Assembly: GCA_022495995.1 (NCBI GenBank)
Contig: JAFEMH010000332.1
Coordinates: 186,001-250,000 of the forward strand
Direction of reading: 5' to 3'
DNA length: 64,000 bases
From: Adenophora triphylla var. japonica
Lineage: Eukaryota; Streptophyta; Magnoliopsida; Asterales; Campanulaceae
The position numbers and the translations under genes are program-made. The notes under the pieces are model-generated. The model was not told where the DNA came from. It ran no database searches and worked only from the letters and a program-made list of their open reading frames with translations. Positions 45,501-56,043 of the stretch are shown here, one piece after another. Positions within the stretch are counted from its first letter, which is position 1. Every line of letters begins with the position of its first letter.

Positions 45501-45700
45501 TCAATTTTCGCGATCTCACTTAATTGGCGATCTCATTTTTGTGATCTACTTTTTTGCTTTTTACTGTTTACACTACTTTTGCTTCTCTACTACTTGTTAC
45601 CTTGCCACTGTCCCTTCAAAAAATCAGCCATGGAACTTGACGTAAACTGCTTCCAATTTCCTTGGTTGACTGCCGTCTGTGGATCTGGCAACCTTCTTCT
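42520..45700 (-). other. E5 interior, no coding features
   Basis: Mostly AT-rich. A short array of GCCTTTAAACCAAGTCTTGG-like units lies at 44470-44640. A C/T-rich stretch full of TCTCGC occurs at 45000-45260. No gag, protease, RT or integrase text was found on either strand. Confidence 0.6.
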
Positions 45701-45724
45701 CGTTCCCGGCAATGGAACGAAGCT
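45700..45724 (-). other. E5 primer binding site
   Basis: On the minus strand the LTR is followed by GCTTCGTTCCATTGCCGGGA. TTGCCGGGA is shared with the E6 site at 48066. Confidence 0.65.
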
Positions 45725-46293
45725 GATGCTACAAAAAATCTGCTTCTCCATTGATTTTCGAGCTTGGTGAAGGATAATGGCTGATTTCTCCAACAATGAT
45801 CTGCACAAGAAGCACCGTGAGCTAAGCCGGGGGCATCTCCGGCTAAAGCCCCTCCGGTGTGAGAATCATTAACCAATTCTTTGTGTATATAGATGCTGAA
45901 CATTTAGAGAGAGAGAATATAGAGAGATAAAATGTGGGTTTTGGGAGGAAGAAGATAGAGTGAACCTGAGAGTTAGAGAGAATCCTCCCCAAATGAGAAG
46001 CTTCCTTCGTATATATAGCCCGGTGGATGGGCTTTTAACCCATTCGGCCCATTTGGCCCCTTTGCCGTTTGTCCGCTTGGCCCGTTTAGCCCATTTGGCC
46101 TATTTGACGCATTTAACCTATTTGACCCATTTGACATATTTGGGAAGGCATATATATCACAATATTTTTGGGGTCCATATAATAATGATTATTTTATCCC
46201 CTTAATGCTACACTTTTTTCACGTATTTATTATGTCCATTTTGACCCCTAGGTCTATCATATTTTTCGTTGACCATTTTTTATGGTCACATCA
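45725..46293 (-). repeat. E5 right (5') LTR (569 bp)
   Basis: The minus-strand promoter TATATATACG is near 46008-46018. The U5 part (45821-45866) contains the GCCGGAG-rich block shared with E6. Confidence 0.9.
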
Positions 46294-46487
46294 AATAGGC
46301 AAAAGCTTTAGAAGCTTGACCAATTAATGGTCAACAGGTGAATTATTCATCTGGTGTTGGACTCTTAATGTTTAATGTACTTGGGCTTCTTCCTCTATCC
46401 TATCCAACTACAAAGAGAGGAAGGAAGCTTTCTTTCTTACTATTTTGGACATTCATATTGGGTCGAAGATAGTAATTTTTAGTTTGC

Positions 46488-47153
46488 TCACGAAAAATGA
46501 AAAGAATACATACATGCACGTCCATCCGTTTCTTCTTCAATGCTTGAACCATAAGAATAACTCTTAGGAGAAAGGCCAACGAGAAAATAATGGGTACCGG
46601 GGGTACGATAATTGGAGAAGGAAACATTTATTTCATCACTCCAAAGACGACCGCTTTTGCTTAAATCTTCTTCTTCTTCTTCATAGACAATCCTTATTCC
46701 ACACTCTTTCACCTTTAACTTTTCATCCCAAAAGGGATCAAAAATTTCGAAGGATACTTGAATTTGATCACCAGCCTCCCACTGATCCTCACACTTCCAC
46801 GTGCTTACCCACATGTGTTCTTCTAATGACCTTGTTAACTCCTCAAACCTATCCTCATAGTAGTAGGTCCACGCCAAATCCTTTGTCTTATTACAAACGG
46901 TAACATCAATCAAACCAACAGGTATACCTCTTGGATCTGGTCCTTTAATCAAACAAATATTCAAGCCTTGAATTTTCCTAGCAACAGAAGAAGAAGGAAT
47001 GGTATACTGTAATTTTATACCCGTTTCCCCAAAAGGAACTTTGAAGCAACCTGTTGAGTCATCTTCTCCATCTGTGTAGTAGGTTTTGAAGCAACCGATA
47101 ACCCTTGTTGTATCTTTAACTATGGTGCTGAATATACCAAACTGATAAAGTAC
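46488..47153 (-). pseudogene. TNL resistance gene copy A: C-JID exon
   Basis: The exon begins at 47153 after a CAG acceptor (VLYQFGIFSTIVKDTTRV). It encodes the C-terminal jelly-roll/Ig-like (C-JID, post-LRR) domain that in TNL immune receptors contacts the ligand: IPSSSVARKIQGLNICL, VCNKTKDLAWTYYYEDRF, WEAGDQIQVSFEIFDPFWDE, VKECGIRIVYEEEEE. The frame is open to TGA at 46488. Its upstream LRR exon survives only as about 65 bp beyond E6 (60710 onward), so the gene is a remnant. Copy B shows the same exon. Confidence 0.85.
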
Positions 47154-47256
47154 CTGAACAGTTGCACCATAACAAATCATTCATTTATTTGTAATTAATA
47201 TACCAAATTCATTACCAATTGTTTCTCTGTGTGGCTTATATTGCATGTATGTCTGT

Positions 47257-47292
<36 letters not shown>

Positions 47293-47296
<4 letters not shown>

Positions 47297-48065
47297 GCTG
47301 CCCAAAAATAATGGTTGGGCCTGGGCCAAGCCCATAGGCGAGAATTGGTCAAGCAGGCCCAAAGTGAGTCAAGGCCCAAGAATAAGATAATAGTAAAGAT
47401 AGCCCAGGTGTGGATCGCGGGAGAGTATGTCATAAGATATCCCGCCAACATGAAATAAAAGGGAAGCTCAAGATGGCAAAAGCGAGACAAGGTGAGGAGA
47501 ATGACGAGATATCAATTGATGAACGGCGAGATAATGAGGCAAGCCGGTGAGATAAAGATATGAGATGAGAGGCGAGATATTATGGGGAGGCGACACGACC
47601 CCTGGTTAACTGTATTCAGCAAGAGATGGATTCTATTGGGTGCGACTCATAAGAGGCGGCATATAAATATCTATGAAGTGGGACCCATTAAACGGTTGGG
47701 CATTGGGAAAAGTGATCACGTGTTTTGGGATCATTCTCATAATTGACCAATGGGATGATGACACGTGGAAGTAGGCATGAAACGTGAGGAGGTCACGTGC
47801 ATGGCACGAGGGAAGGAGTATATATATGAGAGATGATCTTCACTGTAAAGGTACGTACACACACACACCCACGAAACACCTTTCCAGACTTGAAGTTTTC
47901 CCTTGTTCAGAGCGAATTCTTATCCTCACGCCGGAGGGGCTTACGCCGGAGCCGCCCCCGACTTAGTTGACGTTTGTGTTTGTGCAGACGTGAAGAAGGA
48001 GCCGGAGCTATCCAATCGGACTACAACGGTCGTGTTGCTGCTTGAGGAAATTCCTGGCAACATCA
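47293..48065 (+). repeat. E6 5' LTR (773 bp)
   Basis: TATA box GTATATATATGAG at about 47817-47829. The first about 180 bp differ from the 3' LTR at roughly 30 sites, the remaining 590 bp at about 11. The U5 block ACGCCGGAGGGGCTTACGCC is at about 47928-47947. Confidence 0.92.
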
Positions 48066-48088
48066 ATTGGTTTCGTTGCCGGGACTGG
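48066..48088 (+). other. E6 primer binding site
   Basis: ATTGGTTTCGTTGCCGGGAC follows the LTR. The position and the TTGCCGGGA core fit a Gypsy primer site; the tRNA was not determined. Confidence 0.7.
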
Positions 48089-48653
48089 ATCTCTTCATCG
48101 GTTGGAGTTTTCCGGCGGCAAATTGGTAAGTTTAAAAGGGCGGGGTGCAGATTTGGAGGGTTAATAGGTGTTGGAATTGATTTTTTGGAGTTGGATGCAA
48201 CTTGAAAATTATTTGTCAAGTTGATTGGTTTGTTGATTGTTTTGGTGAATTGATTATTGGTTCATAATTTGGTTGAGTGAAGTTCTTCGTGGTTATTGAT
48301 ATTATTTGTGTATTTAGTTACAAATTCTCGATTCAGAAGTGTTGGTTTGGGTAGAATTGGATTTTTTGGGGTTCGTGAAGGTTGGTAGAAAAAGTTTGTT
48401 TGAATTTGATAGCTGGAAATTTTTTGGTGTGTCTGGGGTTTAATTTTGTGGGAGTTCATTTGATTCTGGTATTTGTGTGTTTGTGAATCGGTATTTGGGT
48501 TAAATTTGTGAAGCTGGTTTGGGATTTTGATTGAAAAAGTGCAAAAGGAGGAAGGGTATCTTCAAGTTTTCTGGGTTAGATCTTAAAATCTTCATCAGAT
48601 TTGCAGATCTTCAAAGTTTGAATTCATAAATTTGATTACGTGGGTGGTACGAA
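48089..48653 (+). other. E6 leader, no gene seen
   Basis: A 565-bp T/G-rich leader between primer site and gag start. No repeats or ORFs of note. Confidence 0.5.
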
Positions 48654-49190
48654 ATGACAACACCTGAAAAAGGCATAGTTGGTCAGAAGACAATGGCAGG
48701 AAGGAGCCTTATCCCTCCTATTTCGGGTCTGGGAAATATGGGAGCTGGCGGAGCGAAAGACACGTCAACCTCGCTGCAAGTTACTATGGAAGAAAGAGAG
48801 CGGGATACTGAAGGCGAAAGAGAAAGAAATGTTATGTCGCCACAGCCCGAGGATGAAGTGGAAATGGAGGAGGAAAGTTTGAGGATCCACAACAATTTGA
48901 TTTTGCAATTGCTGGAGAATATTAAGCGATTGAGGACATTGAAGAAGAAGCCTACTCCTATCCCGCAGGGTTTATTGACGGTGAGAGAGGAAGGGAATAA
49001 GGGAGCGAATAAGGAAGTTATTGTGATGGACGACGGTGAGCGGCAAAAGGGGGCGGAACCAGAAAAGTTGAAGGAGATAGAGGCAAGAATGGAAGGGCCG
49101 CAGAAACGGAAAGCGGGAGAATACATGGAGAATGGACAAAAATCAAGGTGTATCATTGGCCACATACTTCCCAAGTGTCGTCTCTTTATT
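48654..49190 (+). pseudogene. E6 gag N-terminal part (frameshifted)
   Basis: The frame opens at ATG 48654 (MTTPEKGIVGQKTM) and is rich in Glu, Lys and Arg (VTMEERERDTEGERERN). It runs to about 49145. There a single-base change, likely in the AAAAATC run, moves the continuation (HTSQVSSLYCEEEDDDTA) to the frame of the main polyprotein. Confidence 0.75.
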
Positions 49191-52100
49191 GCGAAGAGGA
49201 GGATGATGACACTGCCTCAAATGAAGCAGGGTATGGCGAGCAAGAGTTGAAGGGTTCTAAAGAGGGCGAGAGATCTAAGTCGATAGAGAAAGGAAAGGGT
49301 GTAGGAGTAAGCCACTTCGGAGAGGAGGATGGATTAAAGAAGCAGATGGCTGAGATGGCGAGAAGGTTGGCAGAGTTGGAAAAAGGCGGTATAGTTGACA
49401 GCGAAAAGTACTCTTTTGTCGCCCCATTTGCCAAATACATTCAGGAAGCTGATCCCGCTCCAGAATTTCGTATGCCGACATTATCTAAGTACGCGGGAGT
49501 AACTACAGCCAGAACACACGTGGCGGGATTTGAAGTGACAATGGCAATAGTGACCAAGGATGAGGCATTGCTATGCAAAACTTTTGCTAGCACTTTGGAG
49601 CTTCAAGTGTTGGACTGGTTTGTGCAGTTGCCCGTGAATTCTATCTTGGGATACCAAGATTTCAAAAGAAAGTTTTTAGTGAGGTTTGGAGCTGTGGGGA
49701 CTCAACCAGTAATGTTACAAGAATTGATTGGAATCAAGCAAAAGGCGGGAGAGGGCCTTGTCACTTTTACCATCAGATTCTTGCTAATTGCTAATCAGAT
49801 TTCTGAGATTGATCCCAAGTATGTTATAATGATGTATATGTCGGGCCTGTTGTTAGAGTCTTTTAAAAGGGAATTGAGGATGAGGTTGCCCGCGACTTTA
49901 AGCGAGTTGCATGAGCGAGTTAAGGCATATTGTGGTGGTGAGGACATTGAAGAGGGAACGTCTAGTGTGGCAAGGAAAGGCGTTAAAGATAGAATTGAGT
50001 ATGTTAAAGATGATAATGCGACTCAAGGTGGAGGTAGAGGTAATCAAGGTGGCGGCAGAGGTGGAGGCCGTGCTGGAGGTCGAGGCACAAGGAGGATAGT
50101 AAGATTTTCAAGATTAAATACCAGGCCAAGCGAGATTTTGAGGGCGGTGGAGTTACTAGCGGCATTCAAAATGACGGACAGAGGAAGGAGGAACTTGAAT
50201 CAATATTGCAATTACCATAGAGACAGAGGGCATGATACTGATGAATGTTACAATTTGAAGAAAGTGATTCAATCCAAGATCAACAGGGGCGAGTTACAAG
50301 AATATGTGGTGCCCGAGCAGAATGCAGAAGCCCACGGAGGAAATGGCGACAAAAATGAAATTATGGTGATTCATGAGCCGACTAGTATTACCTGTTTGAG
50401 TAATCAGATCATGTCGCTGTCCCATACTTGCCACATTCCTGCTTACCCGCTAAGTGAAGAAAGGATAATTAGCTTTTCAAGGCGAGAATTGGCTTTAACT
50501 CCAAGCCATGGGTGTCAGCCAGTGGTAATTTCTATTGCTCCAGGGAATAGTATTTTGCACAGGGTGTTGGTTGATTCAGGAGCAAGTCGCAACATCCTCT
50601 ATTATGAAGCTTTCAAGAAGATGCGATATACTGAGGCTAATCTGGTGCCCTATAAGGGATTTTTGGAGGGATTTACAAACCATACTGTGCGGGTTAAGGG
50701 GACAATTTCTTTGGCGGTGGAAATAGGAGAAGGTGAGATGGTGAGAACTCACACTGTGGAGTTTATGGTTATTGATTTGGTGTCGCCTTACAACGCTATC
50801 GTGGGTATCCCGTTTATGCAGACATTTGAAATGGTTGTGTCCATCCCGCATCAGCGAGTCAAATTCCCTACTCCAAAAGGGATTGCTTGCTTGAAGAGTG
50901 AAGTTAAGGAGGTGATTCAAAAGAAGATTGAGATGCAAACGGCGGCAAGGGCTAGCACAAGTTCACTCTCCACAGCTATGGTGGTGCGAGATGCGAGAAT
51001 CAACATGATCACCGACTTAGGAGGATGTGATGAATGGGAGGAAACAGAAAGCATGAGGAATAAGTCGGCGATCATTGTTATTGAAGAAAAGGCGGAAGAT
51101 GAAGTTTTGCGAGAAAAGGATGATGAGCGAGATTCCGGGGTAGAAAGATTGAATGAAAGGTCAGAAGGGAATTTAATGGCACTCGTTACGATGCAAGCTG
51201 AAATGGCATGGTCCAGATCCGCGGAATTTGTCAAAATGAAGGAGCCCCTTATTGAGGAGACAGAGGATTCTGATAGTGAGGAGTGTGATGAAGAGATAGT
51301 GGTAGAGACGCCTGAAGGTGTGTCGCTTGTGGGGAGAGATAAGGGGGAAAGCAGCGACAGAGGTGTTAAGGGAGGTGTCATTAGGAGGAAGGCGACAGAA
51401 ATGGAGGTAGATACATTACAAATGCGAGACGAGCCAGACATTCAGGCGGCAGAAGAATTAGAGGAGGTAATTATTAACGATGAATATCCCGAGCAAAAAA
51501 TAAAAATTTGGAAGCAGCTGGATAAGGAAGAGCGGGACAGTTTGGTCGAGTTTCTGCGGAATAGCGCTGATGTATTCGCTTGGAAACTAGAAGATATGTG
51601 TGGAATAGATGAAAATGTTGCCCTACATTGTCTGAATGCCGACCTAAACGTAGAACCCTACAAGCAGAAGGTGAGATATCTTTCAGCAGAAAAGGAGAAG
51701 GCGGTGATTGGAGAGGTAGAAAAGCTATTAAAGGCGGGAATCATAGAAGAAATTACTTATCCAGTTTCGCTAGCTTGTCTAGTTATGGTGTTGAAGGCAA
51801 ATATAAAATGGAGAATGTGCATAGATTTTACAGACTTGAATACGGCTTGTCCCAAGGATTGTTACCCTTTGCCGAAAATCGATAGGCTGGTGGACTCCAT
51901 TGCTGGGCATAAGGTGTTTAGCTTCATTGATGCTTATTCGGGATACCACCAAATCAAGATGCTTGATGAGGATAAGGCCAAGACAGCGTTTAGAACCCCC
52001 ATTGGCAATTTTTGTTACAAGATGATGCCTTTTGGCCTAAAGAATGCTGGGGCGACGTATCAAAGGATGGTCAATAAGGTGTTTAAGTCGCAGATTGGGA

Positions 52101-52426
52101 GGAACGTTGAAGCTTACATTGACGATATGGTAATCAAGACTAAGGGGGAGGATCATTTGGTGGACCTCGCTGAGACCTTTGAGAATTTGAGGAAAAATTC
52201 AATGAAATTAAACCCAAGCAAATGTACCTTTGGGGTGACTGCGGGAAAGTTCTTGGGATTTTTGGTAAACCGCCGCGGTATAGAGGCCAATCCAGAGAAG
52301 ATTCAAGCATTAATAGATATGAAGTCGCCTAGAACAATTCAGGAGATCCAAAGGTTGAATGGGAGGGTTATAGCGTTAGGTCGTTTTGTGTCGCGGTCGG
52401 GCGGAAACGTGTTTACCCTTTTTTAA
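49148..52426 (+). pseudogene. E6 gag-protease-RT polyprotein
   Basis: This 1092-codon frame contains in order: gag core (HVAGFEVTMAIVTKDEALLC, VQLPVNSILGYQDFKRKFLV), an RGG-rich stretch near 50030-50090, a zinc motif (QYCNYHRDRGHDTDECYNL, about 50200-50260), protease (VLVDSGASRNIL, 50565-50600; YNAIVGIPFM), an acidic linker, and RT (NADLNVEPYKQKVRYLS, FIDAYSGYHQIKM, PFGLKNAGATYQRM, AYIDDMVIKTK with catalytic Asp codons at 52121-52126). It ends early because of one extra G in GGG at 52399-52401, between RT and RNase H. All catalytic residues I can read here are intact. Confidence 0.9.
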
Positions 52427-54725
52427 GGTGTTGAAAGGGGACCAAAAATTCTCTTGGGATGAGAAGTGCGAAGAAGCTTTTCAGAAGGTGAAGGAATATG
52501 TGGGAAAGTCGCCGATTCTATGTAGCCCTGAAGAAGGTGACCATTTGTATGTTTATCTTGCGGCCTCTGATCTCGCAGTTGCGGCGGTATTAATAAAGGA
52601 AGATGGCGGCATGCAAAAACCTGTGTATTATGTTTCGAAAGCTTTAAGTGAAGTGGAGGCGAGATATTTTAACGCGGGAAAATTGGCCTATGCTCTGGTG
52701 ATCGCGACTCGAAAGTTGAGGGCCTATTTTCTATCTCATCCTATAACTGTTTTGACCAATGCTCCTTTGAGGAAGATTTTGCAGCAGCCTGATTCAGCGG
52801 GAAGGCTCCTCAAATGGTCAATTGAATTGACAGAATTCGATATTCAGTATGAGGCGAGAAAAGCCATTAAGGCGCAGGCTTTGGCAAACTTTATTCTTGA
52901 AACTTCATTTACTTATGAGAGGGAGGAGATAGAAACTCAAGGAGTTAAGAAGAGGAAGGCTAGGTCGCAGGATCCTGAAGCTGAAGAAAAGCGGGAAAGA
53001 CCAGCGGGTTGTTGGGAGCTGTATGTCGATGGGTCTTCCGCCAAAGATAAAGGAGGAGCTGGAATCTCGCTAAGTTCACCAGAGGAAGATTGCAAGTACG
53101 AGAAAGCGTTAAGGTTCAAATTCAACATGTCAAATAATCATGCTGAGTATGAGGCACTGGTGGCTGGATTGGAGCTCTGTCGAGATATTGGGGTAAAACA
53201 GGTAATCGCCCATTCTGATTCCCAGCTAATTGTCAACCAGGTAAAAGGCAGATATGGGGTAGTGAATCCAATTCTTGCGAAGTATTGTGATATGGTAAGG
53301 CAGATTTTGCAAAGCTTCAGTTATTGGGAATTGGTGCAAATTGATAGAGAGAAAAATGAGCGAGCTGACATGCTGAGCAAGGCCGCCTGCGACAAAATAG
53401 AAGAATTGCCTAAAAAGATTGTGGTGGAGTTCATAGAAGAGCCTGCATATGATAGGCCGCTGATTATGGAAGTTGAAGTGGGCGAGAAAGATTTGGTCTG
53501 CGAGATGAAGGACTACTTGGAAAAGGAAGAATTGCCCCAAGATGAAAATAAGGTGAATATTGTTAAGAAAATGTCGCCAAGATTCACAGTGCAAGATGGG
53601 ATTTTGTATCGCAAATCTTTTTCGCGGCCCTTAATGAGATGTGTTGAGCCGTGCAAAGTTGATGAAGTTTTATTTGAGGTACATGAAGGAGTCTATGGGG
53701 GTCATCAAGGAGCTAGAACCTTGGCTAATAAAATCATGTTTCACGGATATTATTGGCCAACCTTGAAGAAGGATGCGGAAGAATATGTGAGGAGATGTGA
53801 TCAATGCCAGCGATATGCCAACATTCCTAGACAACCTGCGATAGAACAAACACCTATTGTAGCGGCTTGGCCCTTTGATATGTGGGGGATTGACCTCATT
53901 GGGCCTTTTCCCAAAGCTAAAGGAGGAGCTCAAATGGTGGTAGTAGCGGTTGATTATTTCACAAAGTGGACGGAGGCAAGGGCATTAACTTCTACCACTG
54001 AGGACCAGATAATCAGATTCGTAATGGAGGAGATTCTTTGTCGCCACGGAATGCCGCGAGCAATCATTTCGTATCATGGGCCGCAATTCAGGAAGAAGTT
54101 TCATGGTTTTTGCTCGAATTTGAATATCAAACATTGGCAGTCCGCAGTTTATAGGCCGCAGTGTAATGGACAAGTAGAAGCCGCCAACAAACAAGTTCTT
54201 GAGATTTTATGTAAGAATATAGAGAAGAGAGGAGGAGCTTGGTTGGAAGAATTGTCTACGGCCTTGTGGTATGTCAGAACTACGGTGAAGGGATCAACTG
54301 GCGAGACAGCATTTGCATTGACTTATGGCTCAGAGGCAATGGCTCCCACGAAAATGGGTTTACCCACACATAGGGTGACTTATTATGATGAAGTACTGAA
54401 CGGCGACAGAAGATGCAGCGAGCTAGATCTATGTGATGAGAAGAGGCTTAGAGGGAGATTGAGGATGATCAATTATAAACAAAGAATGAAAGCCCAGCAC
54501 GACAAAAAGGTGAACAAAAGATCATTCAGTGTAGGAGATTGGGTGTTGAGAAGTCGCGAGATAAAGGGTGCGACGGCGGGATTTGCAAAGCTAGATCCAA
54601 AATGGGAGGGTCCCTTTCAGATTGCCAAAGTTGTGCGGGAAGGGACATATTACTTGAAGGAAGAAGGCGGCAAAGATGTGCAGAACGCATGGAGTGTAGA
54701 TCATCTCAAGAAATATTTTCATTAA
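52386..54725 (+). pseudogene. E6 RNase H and integrase polyprotein part
   Basis: The frame resumes at CLPFFKVLKGDQKFSWDEKC (about 52405). RNase H is followed by a second, Tat-specific RNase H (WELYVDGSSAKDKGGAGI, NNHAEYEALVAGLEL, AHSDSQLIVNQVKGRYGV; the acidic residues are intact). Integrase has the H-H-C-C zinc region (HEGVYGGHQGARTL, CDQCQRYAN), the first catalytic Asp (MWGIDLIGPFPKAKG) and the Glu (NGQVEAANKQ). The second catalytic Asp is replaced: IISYHGPQF with TAT at 54072-54074, where Gypsy integrases have SD(N)GPQF. The C-terminus ends WSVDHLKKYFH. No chromodomain is seen. Confidence 0.9.
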
Positions 54726-56043
54726 AGGAATAAGGGTAATGTGTCTATTTAAAATCATTCTTATGCTAATCTTTTTCATAGTAATTTTGATGAACATATG
54801 GAGTTTTCATTCATAAATGAAAATTATAATATGTCTTGACTATGTTGAATGAAATGAAGATATCATGAATGGAAGTTATACACATTTTGAATATTTTGAA
54901 TAAAATGAAAGTATGAAATTTTATGACTCAAATTTGTTTTGATTTCATTTTATTTTGTTCTATTAAAATGTTTATGTTATTAAGTCGTCAAGAGCATGAT
55001 AAATAAGTCGCTTAAGTAAAGTTGGCTAAAGACAACTTCACTTTTTCGATGGGAGTATAAGTATATGGTGATATCTCGCCAAAGATAAGAAGATAAAAGG
55101 TTTTTGATGAATTATCAAAACAAATTGTAAGTCGCATGAAGTTGTATAAAAAGGAAAGTCTACGGACTATAAAAAAGAAAGTCTACGGACTATAAAAAAG
55201 AAAGTCTACGGACTATAAAAAGGAAAGTCTACGGACTATAAACATGAAAGTCTCCGGACTATAAAAGAGAAAGTCCCATCTTGCCTGAATGGCATGTATA
55301 TGGATGCGACTATAAACATGAAAGTCTCCGGACTATAAACAAGAAAGTCCCATCTCGCCTGAATGGCATGTATATGGATGCGACTATAAACATGAAAGTC
55401 TCCGGACTATAAAAGAGAAAGTCCCATCTCGCCTGAATGGCATGTATATGGATGCGACTATAAACATGAAAGTCTCCGGACTATAAATGAGAAAATCCCA
55501 TCTCGCCTGAATGGCATGTATATGGATGCGACTATAAACAAGAAAGTCTATACCGACTATAAACGAGAAAGTCTATACCGACTATAAATGAGAAAGTCTA
55601 TATAATAGTAAACGAGGAAAAGCATGTTTTAAGGCAAGTAAAGATGTTGAGGCACAAAATAAGGAAATTATTCTAAGTAAGAATCATGAAAAAGCAAGGA
55701 GGGAGCAAAAGAAAAGCAAAGATCAGCGACAATATGAGCCGCGTTGTATGCATTGTAAGTAAAGTCGCCTAAAGACGACTTCACTTTTTCGATGGGAGTA
55801 TAAGTATGGGGTACCTGTCATGCAAAATAATGATTTTTGATGAACTATCAAAACAAAATAGCAAAAGCGAGATATGATAATGAAGTAAAGCATAAAGATA
55901 AAAGGGGCAAGCTCGAAGGCCGCAAATTTACATTGTTTAGAGGCACACAGGCCCAAATAAAGAAAGCAAATTGTTTGCCACCAAGGAGAATTACAAAAAG
56001 TTGTTCAAAAGTTAATCAAAAGAAGCTAAGTACTAAAGCAGAA
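54726..56043 (+). other. E6 spacer with nested tandem repeats
   Basis: Non-coding. An array (55140-55620) mixes 24-bp units (AAAGTCTACGGACTATAAA) with higher-order units of about 80 bp (CCCATCTCGCCTGAATGGCA, GTATATGGATGCGACTATAA). A separate pair of direct repeats (ACTTCACTTTTTCGATGGGA) lies near 55040 and 55780. Confidence 0.85.

Larger units (their letters stand above)
39229..46293 (-). mobile_element. E5: coding-free LTR retrotransposon (LARD-like), Tat-related
   Basis: LTRs begin TGATGCTAC and end GTCACATCA in plus orientation. The target duplication aatag is at 39224-39228 and 46294-46298, and the empty site is visible at about 60977-60985. The polypurine tract lies beside the left LTR and the primer site beside the right LTR, so the element reads on the minus strand. 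The 5.9-kb interior has no gag or pol motif and is largely minisatellite. The LTRs differ at about 16 positions plus an 18-bp indel by hand count. Confidence 0.9.

Noticed and set aside
48683..49174. 163-codon minus-strand ORF opposite E6 gag
   Set aside because: Mirror of a Glu/Lys-rich coding region; low-complexity Ser/Pro/Phe translation with no introns or start context.
52386..52426. Programmed frameshift between RT and RNase H in E6
   Set aside because: The site is a simple extra G in a G run, not a slippery heptamer with overlap at gag-pol, and E6 has other lesions. A mutation is the simpler reading.
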